From: Sphingomonas sp. ATCC 31555
GTDB lineage: Bacteria > Pseudomonadota > Alphaproteobacteria > Sphingomonadales > Sphingomonadaceae
DNA length: 64,000 bases
Assembly: GCF_000282895.1 (NCBI RefSeq)
Contig: NZ_ALBQ01000044.1
Coordinates: 62,001-126,000, forward strand
Reading direction: 5' to 3'
Each line of letters starts with the position of its first letter. Position 1 is the stretch's first letter. The notes beneath the pieces are model-generated. The model was not told the DNA's origin. It worked only from the letters and a program-made list of their open reading frames with translations, and did not search any database. Shown in pieces: positions 1-10,057 of the stretch. Position numbers and translations under genes: made by a program.

Positions 1-422
1 GTGCCGATCTTGCCCAGGCCGAAGATGCCGATGCGGCGGCCGCTGGCGCGCCTGCCGAGCTGCGCCTTCCAGCCGCCGCCGCGCACCAGCGCATCGTTGG
101 CGGCAATGCGGCGCTGGACGGCGAGCATCAGCCCGATCGCCAGATCCGCGACGTCTTCGGTCAACACGTCGGGCGTGGTGGTGACGCGGATGCCGCGCGC
201 CCGGAGGGCTGCGAGATCGAGCCCATCATGGCCGACGCCGTGGATCGCGACGATTTCCAGCGCCGGCAGCTGGGCGAGCAACGTGCCCCCCAGCCGCATC
301 TGGCCGCCACCGACAATCGCGCGGGTGCCGGGCGGAGGATCGCCTTCGTGCACGGTGAAGCGGTCGGCAAGCTCCGCGCGCAGGGCAGCGGAAACGGGCG
401 TAGCGAGGTAGAGGTCGACCAT
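1..422 (-). CDS. D-2-hydroxyacid dehydrogenase, N-terminal part (runs off the window)
   Basis: About 140 residues are visible, starting at the ATG whose first base is 422. The protein opens with a substrate-domain segment and enters the Rossmann NAD-binding domain, where the GLGKIG dinucleotide-binding motif lies at the very edge of the window. A VGHDGLD segment followed by a TPDVLTEDVADLAIGLML helix is typical of glyoxylate/hydroxypyruvate reductases and related 2-hydroxyacid dehydrogenases. These enzymes reduce 2-oxoacids with NAD(P)H. The catalytic Arg, Glu and His lie outside the window, so the substrate cannot be judged. The gene is divergent from the next one. Confidence 0.85.
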   Translation of the reverse strand, partial: MVDLYLATPVSAALRAELADRFTVHEGDPPPGTRAIVGGGQMRLGGTLLAQLPALEIVAIHGVGHDGLDLAALRARGIRVTTTPDVLTEDVADLAIGLMLAVQRRIAANDALVRGGGWKAQLGRRASGRRIGIFGLGKIG

Positions 423-496
423 GGTGCGGTGATGCGCCGCGGTGGTCGGCTTTGCCAGCCCGGAGCGGCAGCACGCGACCGGCGAAAGGCAATGCG

Positions 497-1153
497 ATGA
501 ACGCGATTGGGTCTGGCTTTGCAGCGCGCATGATCGAATCCATGCCCCCCGGGGTGACGGTGCCTGCACCGCTGGCTCGCTTCTTCGCCTGGCAGGAGGC
601 GAACGGGCTGGTGCGCGCCTTCCGCTCGGGCGGGGAATATGCGCAGATCGATACCGCAAGCGAGGCGGGGTGCATGTATGCCGCGCCAATCGATCCGGGG
701 TATGCCGAGGCCTGGCTGTCGGCGGCGCCGCAGGCCGAGCGCGACCGGCTGGCAGCCTTTTTCCGTACCGGCGGCGATGGTTCCTATGCCGCGCTGTGGC
801 GCGACGATGCCGGCGCCCAGCACATCGTGCATCTGGGATCCGGTTCGGGATCGACGATGCTGGGAGTGCTGGCCAGCGATCCGGTCGATTTCCTGCGGCT
901 GCTGGCGATCGGCTATGAGGAATTGTGCTGGCCCGAACAATATGACCAGACACCGCGCGAGCTCGACGCCGAAAACGAGTATCTGGATGGCCCGCCCTGG
1001 GATCGCGCTGCCGCGCTCCGGGCCTGGGTGGAAGCGGCGTTCGGCGTAGCGGTGCCGCCCCGGGCCGCCGACATGCTGGGCCGGATCGCCGATATGGGCG
1101 ACCGCGACAGCACCGATGCGTTCCTGCGCTGGATACGACGGTGGCAGGCATGA
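497..1153 (+). CDS. SUKH/SMI1-like hypothetical protein
   Basis: A 218-residue soluble protein with no signal peptide. I chose the ATG at 497 because an AAAGG sequence lies at 485-489; an in-frame upstream start at 452 lacks one. A Trp-containing segment (YAALWRDD), then VHLGSGSGS and DPVDFLRLLAIGYEELCW, resemble the core of the SMI1/KNR4 (SUKH) superfamily, in which many members are immunity proteins. This assignment rests on pattern only. The stop overlaps the start of the next small gene (ATGA), and that gene overlaps ruvB in the same way, so the three are probably one transcript. No toxin gene is visible nearby. Confidence 0.7.
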   Translation: MNAIGSGFAARMIESMPPGVTVPAPLARFFAWQEANGLVRAFRSGGEYAQIDTASEAGCMYAAPIDPGYAEAWLSAAPQAERDRLAAFFRTGGDGSYAALWRDDAGAQHIVHLGSGSGSTMLGVLASDPVDFLRLLAIGYEELCWPEQYDQTPRELDAENEYLDGPPWDRAAALRAWVEAAFGVAVPPRAADMLGRIADMGDRDSTDAFLRWIRRWQA

Positions 1154-1400
1154 CGACGCCGGCGATCGTCCATCTGCGCGACGTGATCACCGACGATGCC
1201 GGGCAGGTGGAGCAGGATTACAACTATCTCGTCTACGACTTTGGCGGCGAAATGATCGCGCGGGCCTATCTCGATACGCCACACAAGGTATCGGTGCTAC
1301 GGCAGGGGCCGGTGCCGGAGCCGGTGCTCGCCTATTTGCGCGCGCGCTTCGACAGCATCGACCAACTCGGCCCCCAAGGCTATGAAACCATCTGGAGCGC

Positions 1401-1404
<4 letters not shown>
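1150..1404 (+). CDS. Small conserved-looking hypothetical protein
   Basis: An 84-residue acidic soluble protein, starting at the ATG at 1150 that overlaps the preceding stop; a GTG at 1141 is an alternative. I do not recognise a family. It is beta-rich by eye ([21 protein letters not shown]) and ends with a helical segment. Its stop overlaps the ruvB start by ATGA at 1401-1404, which suggests translational coupling. The coupling to both neighbours supports it being a real gene. Confidence 0.65.
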
Positions 1405-2423
<1,019 letters not shown>

Positions 2424-2432
2424 GGAAAAGCC

Positions 2433-2460
2433 GTATCCTCCCCCTGGCGGGGGAGGATAC
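2433..2460. repeat. GC-rich perfect stem-loop between convergent ruvB and thiL
   Basis: Twelve bases at 2433-2444 pair perfectly with 2449-2460 around a TGGC loop. It lies between the convergent stops of ruvB and thiL, so it may act as a bidirectional terminator, although no run of T follows. Its CCTCCCCC/GGGGGAGG core resembles other stem-loops at gene ends in this window (20442, 26257, 29324). Confidence 0.75.
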
Positions 2461-2467
2461 ACTTCGT

Positions 2468-3367
2468 TTAAGCTCCGTGCTCGAAGCCCAGGCGCTCGGG
2501 AAGCAGGAGCGGCGTGCCGCCATCGTGGAGCGTCAGGCCTGCCCCCTCGCTGAACGCACCTAAGCACGTCGCCGCCACTGGCAGCGGTCCCGGCGGCGCC
2601 GCGAACAGCAGCTCGTAATCGTCGCCCGCGGTCGCAGCGGCGAGCCGCGCTTCGCGATCTCCGCCGCGGACGGCCTGGTAGTCCGCCGAAAGCGGCACGG
2701 CGGCGAGGTCGAGCGTCACCGCCAGCCCGCTGGCCTCGGCCATGCGGGCCGCGTCGATCAGCAGGCCGTCGGACACATCCATCATCGCATGGACGCCGGA
2801 GGCGAGCGCCTGCCCCTCGGCCAGCCGTGGGGTCGGGCGACGATAACGGTCGAGCAGCGTCGCCGGTCCTTCGCCCGACAGCGCGACCGCCAGCCCCGCG
2901 CCGCCATCGCCGATCGTACCGGTCACATAGAGCAGATCGCCCGCCTGCGCGCCGCTGCGGGCGGGGGCATGCGCCGAGCGCCCCAGCGCCGTCAGCGAGA
3001 GCGTGCGCGGAACGCCTGCAGGCGCCTTCACCGTATCGCCGCCGATCAGCGGGCAGGCGAAGGCCGCCAACGCCGCGTCCAGTCCTGCCAGAAACGACGA
3101 ATCCCACGCGTCGTCACCCGCGAGCGGATAGCCGAGCAGCACGCCTTCCGGCACCGCGCCCTTGGCGGCGAGATCGGACAGGTTCACCGCCACCAGCTTC
3201 CAGGCGACGTCCTCCGCCGGATCGTCCGGCAGATAGTGGACGCCCTCCACCAGTACGTCATGGGTAAGGACGAGATCGCCGAGCACGGCCGCATCGTCGC
3301 GCAGCCCGCGCGCCCCGGCATGGAGCGGCAGGTGGCGCAGATAGGCGAGGAACGCCGCTTCGTTCAT
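2468..3367 (-). CDS. thiL: Thiamine-monophosphate kinase ThiL
   Basis: A 299-residue cytoplasmic enzyme that phosphorylates thiamine monophosphate to thiamine pyrophosphate with ATP. The PurM-like fold signatures are present: the early DDAAVL, THDVLVEGVHY, GGDTVKAP near the middle, DVSDGLLIDAARM and TAGDDYELLF in the C-terminal half. I chose the ATG at 3367; a GTG four codons upstream at 3379 is possible. It is the last gene of the hisG-hisD-nusB-thiL run, 28 bases after nusB, and the nusB-thiL adjacency is common in Proteobacteria. Confidence 0.96.
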   Translation of the reverse strand: MNEAAFLAYLRHLPLHAGARGLRDDAAVLGDLVLTHDVLVEGVHYLPDDPAEDVAWKLVAVNLSDLAAKGAVPEGVLLGYPLAGDDAWDSSFLAGLDAALAAFACPLIGGDTVKAPAGVPRTLSLTALGRSAHAPARSGAQAGDLLYVTGTIGDGGAGLAVALSGEGPATLLDRYRRPTPRLAEGQALASGVHAMMDVSDGLLIDAARMAEASGLAVTLDLAAVPLSADYQAVRGGDREARLAAATAGDDYELLFAAPPGPLPVAATCLGAFSEGAGLTLHDGGTPLLLPERLGFEHGA

Positions 3368-3395
3368 CCCGCCCGGCACGGGGCAGGGGCGCGCA

Positions 3396-3857
3396 TCAAC
3401 CGCGCGTGTCCTTGGCGATCGCGTCGAGGATGCCGTTCACGAACCCCTTTTCACGACGATCGTAGAAGGCATCCGTCACGTCGAGATATTCGCTGATCAC
3501 CGCCGCGGTCGGCACGTCCTTGCGGGCGAGCAGCTCATAGGTGCCGGCGCGCAGGATTTGGCGCATCGGCTTGTCGAGCCGCTCCAGCGTCCAGCCGGTG
3601 CTCAGCTTGGCGGCGATGATGCCGTCAATCTCTTCGCGGCGAGCATCGGCGCCGCTGACGATGTCGTCGAAGAACGCGATGTCGGCATCGGCGTACTCAA
3701 CGTCCTCGATGATCGCACCGAGCCGGTGCTGATGGAATTCGTGGAGCAGCGCGGGGATGGAGGTGCCCTCCATCTCGCGCTGGTAGAGCGCCTGGACGGC
3801 AGCGAGGCGCGCGGCGGCGCGGGCCTTGGAACGGGTTCTTGCTTGGGGACTTGCCAT
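3396..3857 (-). CDS. nusB: Transcription antitermination factor NusB
   Basis: A 153-residue all-helical RNA-binding protein that with NusE binds boxA RNA and supports antitermination of rRNA operons. The family pattern is clear: a basic N-terminus (RTRSKARAAARLAAVQALYQ), a central helical region, and a C-terminal block with PMRQILRAGTYELL, DVPTAAVISEYLDVT and KGFVNGILDAIAK. The start is the ATG at 3857. It lies 8 bases after hisD on the same strand and is probably cotranscribed. Confidence 0.97.
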   Translation of the reverse strand: MASPQARTRSKARAAARLAAVQALYQREMEGTSIPALLHEFHQHRLGAIIEDVEYADADIAFFDDIVSGADARREEIDGIIAAKLSTGWTLERLDKPMRQILRAGTYELLARKDVPTAAVISEYLDVTDAFYDRREKGFVNGILDAIAKDTRG

Positions 3858-3865
3858 AATCTGGT

Positions 3866-5152
3866 TCACTTCAAACGGATCGCCACCGACTTTGCGTGCG
3901 CGGGCAGGCCTTCGGCCTCCGCCAGCGCGACGGCGGCCGGGCCGATCGCGGCGAGCCCGGACGCATCCAGGCTCAGGAAAGAGGTTCGCTTCATGAAATC
4001 GAGCACCGAAAGGCCCGATGCGAAGCGCGCGCGGCGCCCGGTGGGCAGTACATGGTTGGGGCCGGCAACATAATCGCCAACGGCTTCGGGTGTGTAGCGC
4101 CCAAGGAAAACCGAGCCGGCATGGCGCACCAGGTCGAACAGCGGCTCGGCATCGTCGCAGGCGAGCTCGAGATGCTCGGGGGCGAGGCGATCGACCAGCG
4201 GCATCGCCGTGGGCAGGTCGGGCACGAGGATGATCGCGCCGTTGGCGTCCCAGCTGGTTCGGGCGGTAGTGCCGGTGGCGAGCGTGGCAATCTGCGCATC
4301 GACGGCCGCGGCGACCTTGTCGGCGAAAGCGGCATCGTCGGTGAACAGGATCGACTGGCTGGTGGGATCGTGCTCGGCCTGGCTGAGCAGGTCGGCCGCG
4401 ATCCACTCCGGATCGTTCTTCCCGTCCGCCACCACTACGATCTCGGACGGACCCGCCACCATGTCGATGCCGACTACACCGTAGAGCTGGCGCTTGGCCT
4501 CGGCCACCCAGGCGTTGCCCGGGCCGGTGACGACGTCGACCGGCGCGATCGTGTCCGTGCCATAGGCTAGCGCTGCGATCGCCTGCGCGCCGCCGACGCG
4601 GTACAGTTCGTCGACGCCGGCGACGTGGGCGGCGGCGAGGACCAGCGGGTTCACTTCGCCATTGGGCGTCGGCGTGACCATCACGAGGCGACGCACGCCC
4701 GCCGCCTTGGCGGGAATGGCGTTCATCAGCACCGAGCTCGGATAAGCCGCGCGGCCGCCGGGCACATAGACGCCCGCCGCATCGACCGGGGTCCAGCGCG
4801 CGCCGAGGCGTATGCCCTGCGCGTCGGTCTCGTCGCGATCCTCGGGGCGCTGCTTGGCGTGATAGACCGCGATCCGCTCGGCGGCGAGTTCCAGCGCAGC
4901 GCGCAGCTCGGGGGTGAGCCCTTCATAGGCGGCGAGGCAGTCGGCACGGTCGATCGTCCAGCCCGAGCGATCGAGGTCGTGCTTGTCGAACAGTCGGGTC
5001 AGGTCGCGCAGCGCGACATCGCCTTCGTCGCGGACGCGCTTGATGATGTGCGTGACGTTGCGCGCGACATCGTCGTCGGCCTCGCGGCGGGCGTTGACCA
5101 GCGCAGTGAACGCCTCCGCAAAGCCGGCTTCGGTGGAATTCAAGCGAATCAT
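3866..5152 (-). CDS. hisD: Histidinol dehydrogenase HisD
   Basis: A 428-residue zinc enzyme that performs the last two oxidations of histidine biosynthesis, from L-histidinol to L-histidine, with NAD. Signatures include [26 protein letters not shown], the [10 protein letters not shown] segment carrying metal-binding Gln and His, RLAPEHLEL with the catalytic Glu-His pair, and [14 protein letters not shown]. The ATG overlaps the hisG stop by four bases (5149-5152), so the two are translationally coupled. It is of normal length for the family. Confidence 0.98.
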   Translation of the reverse strand: MIRLNSTEAGFAEAFTALVNARREADDDVARNVTHIIKRVRDEGDVALRDLTRLFDKHDLDRSGWTIDRADCLAAYEGLTPELRAALELAAERIAVYHAKQRPEDRDETDAQGIRLGARWTPVDAAGVYVPGGRAAYPSSVLMNAIPAKAAGVRRLVMVTPTPNGEVNPLVLAAAHVAGVDELYRVGGAQAIAALAYGTDTIAPVDVVTGPGNAWVAEAKRQLYGVVGIDMVAGPSEIVVVADGKNDPEWIAADLLSQAEHDPTSQSILFTDDAAFADKVAAAVDAQIATLATGTTARTSWDANGAIILVPDLPTAMPLVDRLAPEHLELACDDAEPLFDLVRHAGSVFLGRYTPEAVGDYVAGPNHVLPTGRRARFASGLSVLDFMKRTSFLSLDASGLAAIGPAAVALAEAEGLPAHAKSVAIRLK

Positions 5153-5799
5153 GCCACGGCCTTTCGGAAGCCGTCGACCAACGGCACGACTTCGCTCGCG
5201 CGCGTCTTAAACGCGGCGCGGTTGACGATCAGGCGGCTGGTCACCTCGGCGATCACTTCCACCTCCACCAGCCCGTTTTCCTTCAGCGTACGGCCCGAGG
5301 AGACGAGGTCGACGATGCGCGGGGCGAGACCCAGTACCGGCGCCAGCTCCATCGCGCCGTTGAGCTTCACGCACTCGGCCTGCACGCCGCGCGCCTCGAA
5401 ATGGGCGCGGGTGATGTGCGGATATTTGGTCGCGACGCGGACATGGCTCCAGCCGCGCGGATCGTCCTGCTCGGCCAGCGCCACCGGCTCGGCGACCGAG
5501 ATGCGGCAATGGCCGATGCCCAGGTCCACGGGGGCGTAGAGCTCCGAATAATGGAATTCGGCCAGCACATCCGACCCTACGATACCCAGATGCGCGGCGC
5601 CGTGCGCGACGAAGGTCGCGACGTCAAAGGCGCGCACCCGGATCAGGTCGATCGCAGGGTTATTGGTCGCAAAGCGCAGCGCGCGCGAGTTCTTATCGGA
5701 AAAGGCCGCTTCGGGCACGATGCCGACGGCCGCCAGCAACGGCAGCGCCTCTTCGAGAATCCGGCCTTTCGGCACGGCAAGGATCAACGGCTCGGTCAT
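5149..5799 (-). CDS. hisG: ATP phosphoribosyltransferase HisG, short form
   Basis: A 216-residue catalytic subunit for the first step of histidine synthesis, joining ATP and PRPP. It starts at the ATG at 5799 and shows [17 protein letters not shown] at the N-terminus, an IVGSDVL segment and the PRPP-binding segment [14 protein letters not shown] near residue 170. It ends without the C-terminal regulatory domain of the long form, so it belongs to the HisG-short class, which works with the HisZ regulatory subunit. No hisZ is in this window. It is the first gene of the hisG-hisD-nusB-thiL run. Confidence 0.97.
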   Translation of the reverse strand: MTEPLILAVPKGRILEEALPLLAAVGIVPEAAFSDKNSRALRFATNNPAIDLIRVRAFDVATFVAHGAAHLGIVGSDVLAEFHYSELYAPVDLGIGHCRISVAEPVALAEQDDPRGWSHVRVATKYPHITRAHFEARGVQAECVKLNGAMELAPVLGLAPRIVDLVSSGRTLKENGLVEVEVIAEVTSRLIVNRAAFKTRASEVVPLVDGFRKAVA

Positions 5800-5860
5800 G
5801 GATGCGGGGGCTTTACTTGGGGCGCTGGCTGGGCGCAACACGCGCCAAAGGGAGAAGCCC

Positions 5861-6940
5861 ATGGCAACCGAAGCCGAGAACCGCAAGAGTTTCGCCATCC
5901 AGGCCGGCTATTGCGAGGCGATGGACGCGCCGATCACCGCGCGCATCTGTACCGCGCTGGGGCAGGGAATCACGCGGGGCAGCGAAACCGGACGGCGGGT
6001 GCTCGATTGGCCAGGGGAGCCTGTCGCCGATGCGTTGGTGTTGCGGCTGGTGGGTGGGCTCCACGCGCTCCACCGGCGCGGCGTCCCCGAATTGCGCCGG
6101 GTGTTTACCGGCGAGGAGACCGACATCGCGCGGATCGGCGCAACGCTGGATTCGGTGCTTTCCGGCTATGACTTTACGCTGATGCCTTGGCTTTACGGGC
6201 CACCGCAGACCAACGAGGCGGGCCGATCTGCCGGGTTGATGACCGGCATCCTGCACTTGGCAGCGCGCTATGGCCCGCGGTTCGAGGTGCTGGAGATCGG
6301 ATCGAGCGCGGGCCTGAACCTGATGATCGGGCGCTATCGATTCGACCTGGGCGGAGTAACGGCGGGCCCGGTGGACTCGCGGGTAACGATCCGGCCGGAC
6401 TGGCGCGGACCGCCGCCGCCGGATGCGGCGGTAACCATTGTGAGCGCGCGCGGGGTGGACATCGCTCCGCTCGACCTGACCGACCCGCGCGATGCGGCGC
6501 GGCTGGAAGCCTATTGCTGGGTGGATGCGGTGGAGCGCCAGGCGCGGCTGGCTGCCACGATCACGATGCTGCAGGCGGAGCCGGTGGCGCTGTCGCGCGG
6601 CGACGCGGCCGATTGGGTGGAAGCGCGGCTGGCCGAACCGCAGCCGGAGGGCGTGACGCGGGTGCTGATGCATTCGGTGGTATGGCAATATCTGCCCGAG
6701 CCCACGCAGCGACGCATCACTGCGGCGATGGAGACGGCGGGCGCCGCCGCGAGTCAGGAGCGGCCGATCGGCTGGGTGATGATGGAACCCAATCGCGATC
6801 TTGCCCGGCATGAAGTGCGCGTGCGCGGCTGGCCGGGCACAACGCCGATGGAAATGGTGGCGCTGACCCATGCGCACGGCGCCTGGGTGGAGGGGTGTAC
6901 GCCCCCGTTCGAAACCCGCGCCTATCGGATGCGCGACTAG
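5861..6940 (+). CDS. DUF2332 family protein
   Basis: A 359-residue soluble protein of the DUF2332 family, which is widespread but has no assigned function. Typical features are the N-terminal [10 protein letters not shown], the [22 protein letters not shown] block, the [10 protein letters not shown] motif, which looks like a methyltransferase-type glycine loop, and [10 protein letters not shown] in the C-terminal half. I chose the ATG at 5861 because GGGAG lies just upstream; the longer reading frame overlaps hisG on the other strand. It is transcribed away from hisG with 61 bases between them. Confidence 0.93.
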   Translation: MATEAENRKSFAIQAGYCEAMDAPITARICTALGQGITRGSETGRRVLDWPGEPVADALVLRLVGGLHALHRRGVPELRRVFTGEETDIARIGATLDSVLSGYDFTLMPWLYGPPQTNEAGRSAGLMTGILHLAARYGPRFEVLEIGSSAGLNLMIGRYRFDLGGVTAGPVDSRVTIRPDWRGPPPPDAAVTIVSARGVDIAPLDLTDPRDAARLEAYCWVDAVERQARLAATITMLQAEPVALSRGDAADWVEARLAEPQPEGVTRVLMHSVVWQYLPEPTQRRITAAMETAGAAASQERPIGWVMMEPNRDLARHEVRVRGWPGTTPMEMVALTHAHGAWVEGCTPPFETRAYRMRD

Positions 6941-7022
6941 CTCGACGACAGCACCGGCATGGCAGAGGGGCGGCCGCGTTGCCGCCCAGCGGCTGCGTGC
7001 GCCCGCTGCTAACCGGCTGAAC

Positions 7023-7036
7023 TGAAAGCGGTTTCA
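7023..7036. promoter_or_regulatory. LacI-family-type operator upstream of TonB receptor
   Basis: The 14-base near-palindrome TGAAAGCGGTTTCA has the central CG and TGAAA/TTTCA arms typical of operators bound by LacI/GalR-family regulators. It lies 166 bases before the receptor start and just upstream of a TTGACA-like -35 sequence at 7067-7072; I cannot find a convincing -10. No lacI gene is in the window. Confidence 0.6.
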
Positions 7037-7188
7037 AGTTTTTGATTTATTTTTCCGTCACCGTTATTGACAGCTTTTTTATTTTGTCAGACTTAATGGC
7101 TGCGACATTACGGGGAACACCCGCAGCGTCCGACACCGCACCGGCCGAAAAAGGCCGGGCGCCCATGCGATACACTGGGGAGGATACG

Positions 7189-10005
7189 GTGAATCACAAA
7201 GCACATCTGATGATTGGTGCCGCGTTGCTGGCACTCGGCAGCGCCCAGCCGGTTTCTGCACAAACAACGGCAACTGCCGGTGACGGAACCCAAAGCGCCC
7301 CCAGCGCGACGCCCGCCGAAGAGGTTGCCCAGCAAGAAGAGATCCTGGTCACCGGGATCCGCGCGAGCCTGGCATCCGCGCGCGAAGTGAAGCGCAATTC
7401 GGAATCCATTCTCGACGCGATCGTCGCCGAGGATATCGGGAAGTTGCCAGACAATAACGCTTCGGAAAGTCTCGCCCGCCTGCCCGGCGTGCAGGTCAAC
7501 CGCTATGCCGACGAAGCATCGGGCATCCTGATCCGCGGTCTTCCGGATGTGGGCACCTCGTTCAACGGGCGTGAAATCTTCACGGCGGAAAATCGCACCG
7601 TGCAGGTGCACGATTTCCCCGCTGGCGCGCTGGCCGCGCTGGAAGTGTACAAGTCCGCGACCGCCGAGTTGATCGAGCCCGGCCTGGCCGGCCTGGTCAA
7701 CGTGCGCTCGCGTCGCCCGTTCGACTTCAAGGGGCTGGAGATCGCCGGCACGATCCGCGCTTCGTATAACGATCAGGCCAAGAAGACGAACCCGAACGGC
7801 AACCTGCTGATCAGCGATCGCTGGAACACGCCGATCGGCGAAGTAGGCGCGTTGATCAACGTCGCGTACAACCGCTTCTACTACAACAATGCGATTCGCT
7901 ATCTGAACGGCGGTGTCGATCCGGTTGCGAACAGCAAGGCGACCCTACCGGCCGGCGAAGCGGCAGATTTCCGCCTGCCGTACAGTGTTGGCCTCTATTA
8001 TCCGCGTGGCCTGCGCGAGCGCCCGTCGGTGAACGGCTCGCTGCAGTGGAAGCCGGCGGACAATCTCGAAATCTATGCCGACGGCTTGTGGCAGGCGTTC
8101 CGCAACCAGGGATCGACCGAGAGTTTCGATGTATCGCTGCTGCGCGCTGCGCCGAAGAATGCCGCCGGCGTGGAGGTTCCGCCGAACCTGTTCAACATTG
8201 TACGCGTGCCCGGCGAGCCCAATAAGCTCGTCAGCGTGAGCAAGACCGGCGGCTATCCGGCCGAGATGTTCCGATCGACCACCCGCGATTATACCAACAC
8301 CTATCAGGCGGCCGCCGGGTTCATCTGGACCACCGATCGCGCGGTGATCTCGAGCGATTTCGCCTACACGTTCTCTGAATATGGCGCGAACGAGCGGAGC
8401 CTGGATTCGCAGACTGCCTCGGCACCGCCGGTCAATGTGATCTTCGAGAAGGACAAATCGTCCTGGTTCGATCTCGGCAATTACGACATGACCAATCCGG
8501 CCAATTATGTCTGGCGCGGCTATTACGAGCGGGAATATTATGTGAGCGGCGCCGGCATCCAGTGGCGCGGCGATGTGGCGCTGGACACCGAACTGACCTG
8601 GCTGCCGAAGATCAAGGTCGGCCTGCGCGCCACCGATCGCGACGCCAAGCGCCGTCAGGGCAATCGCTATGCCTATACCGCGACGCTGAATACCCCGTTC
8701 ACCAGCCTGCCGACCGGTTCGCTGGAGCAGGTGCAGGACGGTTTCCGCGGCGACGGTCCGCCCTTTCAGAACTGGCTGATGCCGTCCTACGAATCCATTC
8801 AGAGCAATGCCGAGGCGCTGCGCCAGCTTTCCTATGAAGCACTGCAGCGGATCGTCGCGGCGAACCCGAACGACCAGGGCTATAAGGACGCGCTCGCGCA
8901 GTTTTCCACCAAGGCGATCCCGATGGATCCCTATGGCGGCTTCTACGCGCGGGAGGCGAGCTATGCCGCCTATGCGCAGGCGAGCTATGCGTTCGACGTG
9001 GGCATCCCGATCGACGGATCGTTCGGCGTGCGCATCGTCAACACCGATGGTCGTTACACGGGTACGTCACGAGTGGTGGCTGCCGACGGGACAGTATCCG
9101 CTGTAACCGACACCAATCGCCAGAACTATGTCGATGTGCTGCCCAGCTTCGGGCTGCGCGCGAAACTGGCGGAGGGGCTGCAGGCGCGCCTGGGCTTCAC
9201 CATGACACGTACCCGGCCGAGCTACGGCCAGCTCAACCCGGCGTTCAGCCTCAATCGCAACACCGATACCAGCTCGGGCGGCAACGCATCGCGCTATGCC
9301 TTTTTCGGCTCGGGCGGCAATCCGGACCTGCAGCCGCTGACGTCGAAGAACTATGATGCGACGATCGAGTATTATTTCGGCAGGAACGGCGCAGTCAGCG
9401 GTGCGGTATTCTATCGCGATCTGTTCGGCTTCATCAGCAACTATACGCGCGACGTGAATGATCCGACCTATGGCCTGATCCAGATCAGCCGCCCGGAAAA
9501 CGCCGGCAGCGGCAAGATCAAGGGCTTCGAGGTTTCCGGACAAACCTTCTTCGACTTCCTGCCCGGTTGGCTGAGCGGGTTCGGCGCGCAGGCGAACCTC
9601 ACCTATGTGGATGCGAAGAACCAGCTGCCCCGCGCGCTGGGCGCCGCCCAGCCACTGGTGCCACTGACCGGCTTGTCGAAATGGACGTACAACATCAGCG
9701 GCTTCTACGAGCGGGAAAAGGTGTCGCTGCGGCTATCGTATAATTATCGCAGTTCCTATATCGACTTCTACAGCCGCAATTCGAACGACGAACAATATAC
9801 GGGGCAGAGCGTGCGGCCAATCTCGCGCCTCGATTTCTCAGGATCGTACACGCCGATCGAGAACATCACGCTGACGGCCGAGGTCAACAACATTCTGGCG
9901 CAGCCGTTCAGCAACTTCCGCTATTTCAACGAGACGCAATATTATCCAATCGATGTGCGCTACGAAGGGCGATATTTCAGCCTGGGCGTGCGCTTCCGCT
10001 TCTGA
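7189..10005 (+). CDS. TonB-dependent receptor (TonB-Xanth-Caul type)
   Basis: A 938-residue outer-membrane active transporter. I chose the GTG at 7189, preceded by GGGGAGGA, because a clean signal peptide follows, ending near residue 24 (QPVSA); the longer frame adds an unlikely leader. A TonB box-like EEILVTG is at about 50-56. Next come a plug domain (SILDAIVAEDIGKLPDNN and LARLPGVQVNR) and a long beta-barrel closing with a terminal aromatic residue (LGVRFRF). The plug signatures match the Xanthomonas/Caulobacter receptor group often used for carbohydrate uptake. The LacI-type operator upstream fits a sugar-inducible gene. The ligand is unknown. Confidence 0.93.
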   Translation: MNHKAHLMIGAALLALGSAQPVSAQTTATAGDGTQSAPSATPAEEVAQQEEILVTGIRASLASAREVKRNSESILDAIVAEDIGKLPDNNASESLARLPGVQVNRYADEASGILIRGLPDVGTSFNGREIFTAENRTVQVHDFPAGALAALEVYKSATAELIEPGLAGLVNVRSRRPFDFKGLEIAGTIRASYNDQAKKTNPNGNLLISDRWNTPIGEVGALINVAYNRFYYNNAIRYLNGGVDPVANSKATLPAGEAADFRLPYSVGLYYPRGLRERPSVNGSLQWKPADNLEIYADGLWQAFRNQGSTESFDVSLLRAAPKNAAGVEVPPNLFNIVRVPGEPNKLVSVSKTGGYPAEMFRSTTRDYTNTYQAAAGFIWTTDRAVISSDFAYTFSEYGANERSLDSQTASAPPVNVIFEKDKSSWFDLGNYDMTNPANYVWRGYYEREYYVSGAGIQWRGDVALDTELTWLPKIKVGLRATDRDAKRRQGNRYAYTATLNTPFTSLPTGSLEQVQDGFRGDGPPFQNWLMPSYESIQSNAEALRQLSYEALQRIVAANPNDQGYKDALAQFSTKAIPMDPYGGFYAREASYAAYAQASYAFDVGIPIDGSFGVRIVNTDGRYTGTSRVVAADGTVSAVTDTNRQNYVDVLPSFGLRAKLAEGLQARLGFTMTRTRPSYGQLNPAFSLNRNTDTSSGGNASRYAFFGSGGNPDLQPLTSKNYDATIEYYFGRNGAVSGAVFYRDLFGFISNYTRDVNDPTYGLIQISRPENAGSGKIKGFEVSGQTFFDFLPGWLSGFGAQANLTYVDAKNQLPRALGAAQPLVPLTGLSKWTYNISGFYEREKVSLRLSYNYRSSYIDFYSRNSNDEQYTGQSVRPISRLDFSGSYTPIENITLTAEVNNILAQPFSNFRYFNETQYYPIDVRYEGRYFSLGVRFRF

Positions 10006-10032
10006 ACGGCAGCCTCCCTGCTTTCCCCTCGT

Positions 10033-10057
10033 GCCCGGCTTCGGCCGGGCTTTTTTT
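10033..10057 (+). terminator. Rho-independent terminator after TonB receptor
   Basis: A 7-base-pair GC stem (10033-10039 with 10044-10050) with a TTCG tetraloop is followed by seven T residues, 28 bases after the receptor stop. The stop codon of the convergent alpha/beta hydrolase overlaps the T run. Confidence 0.93.
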
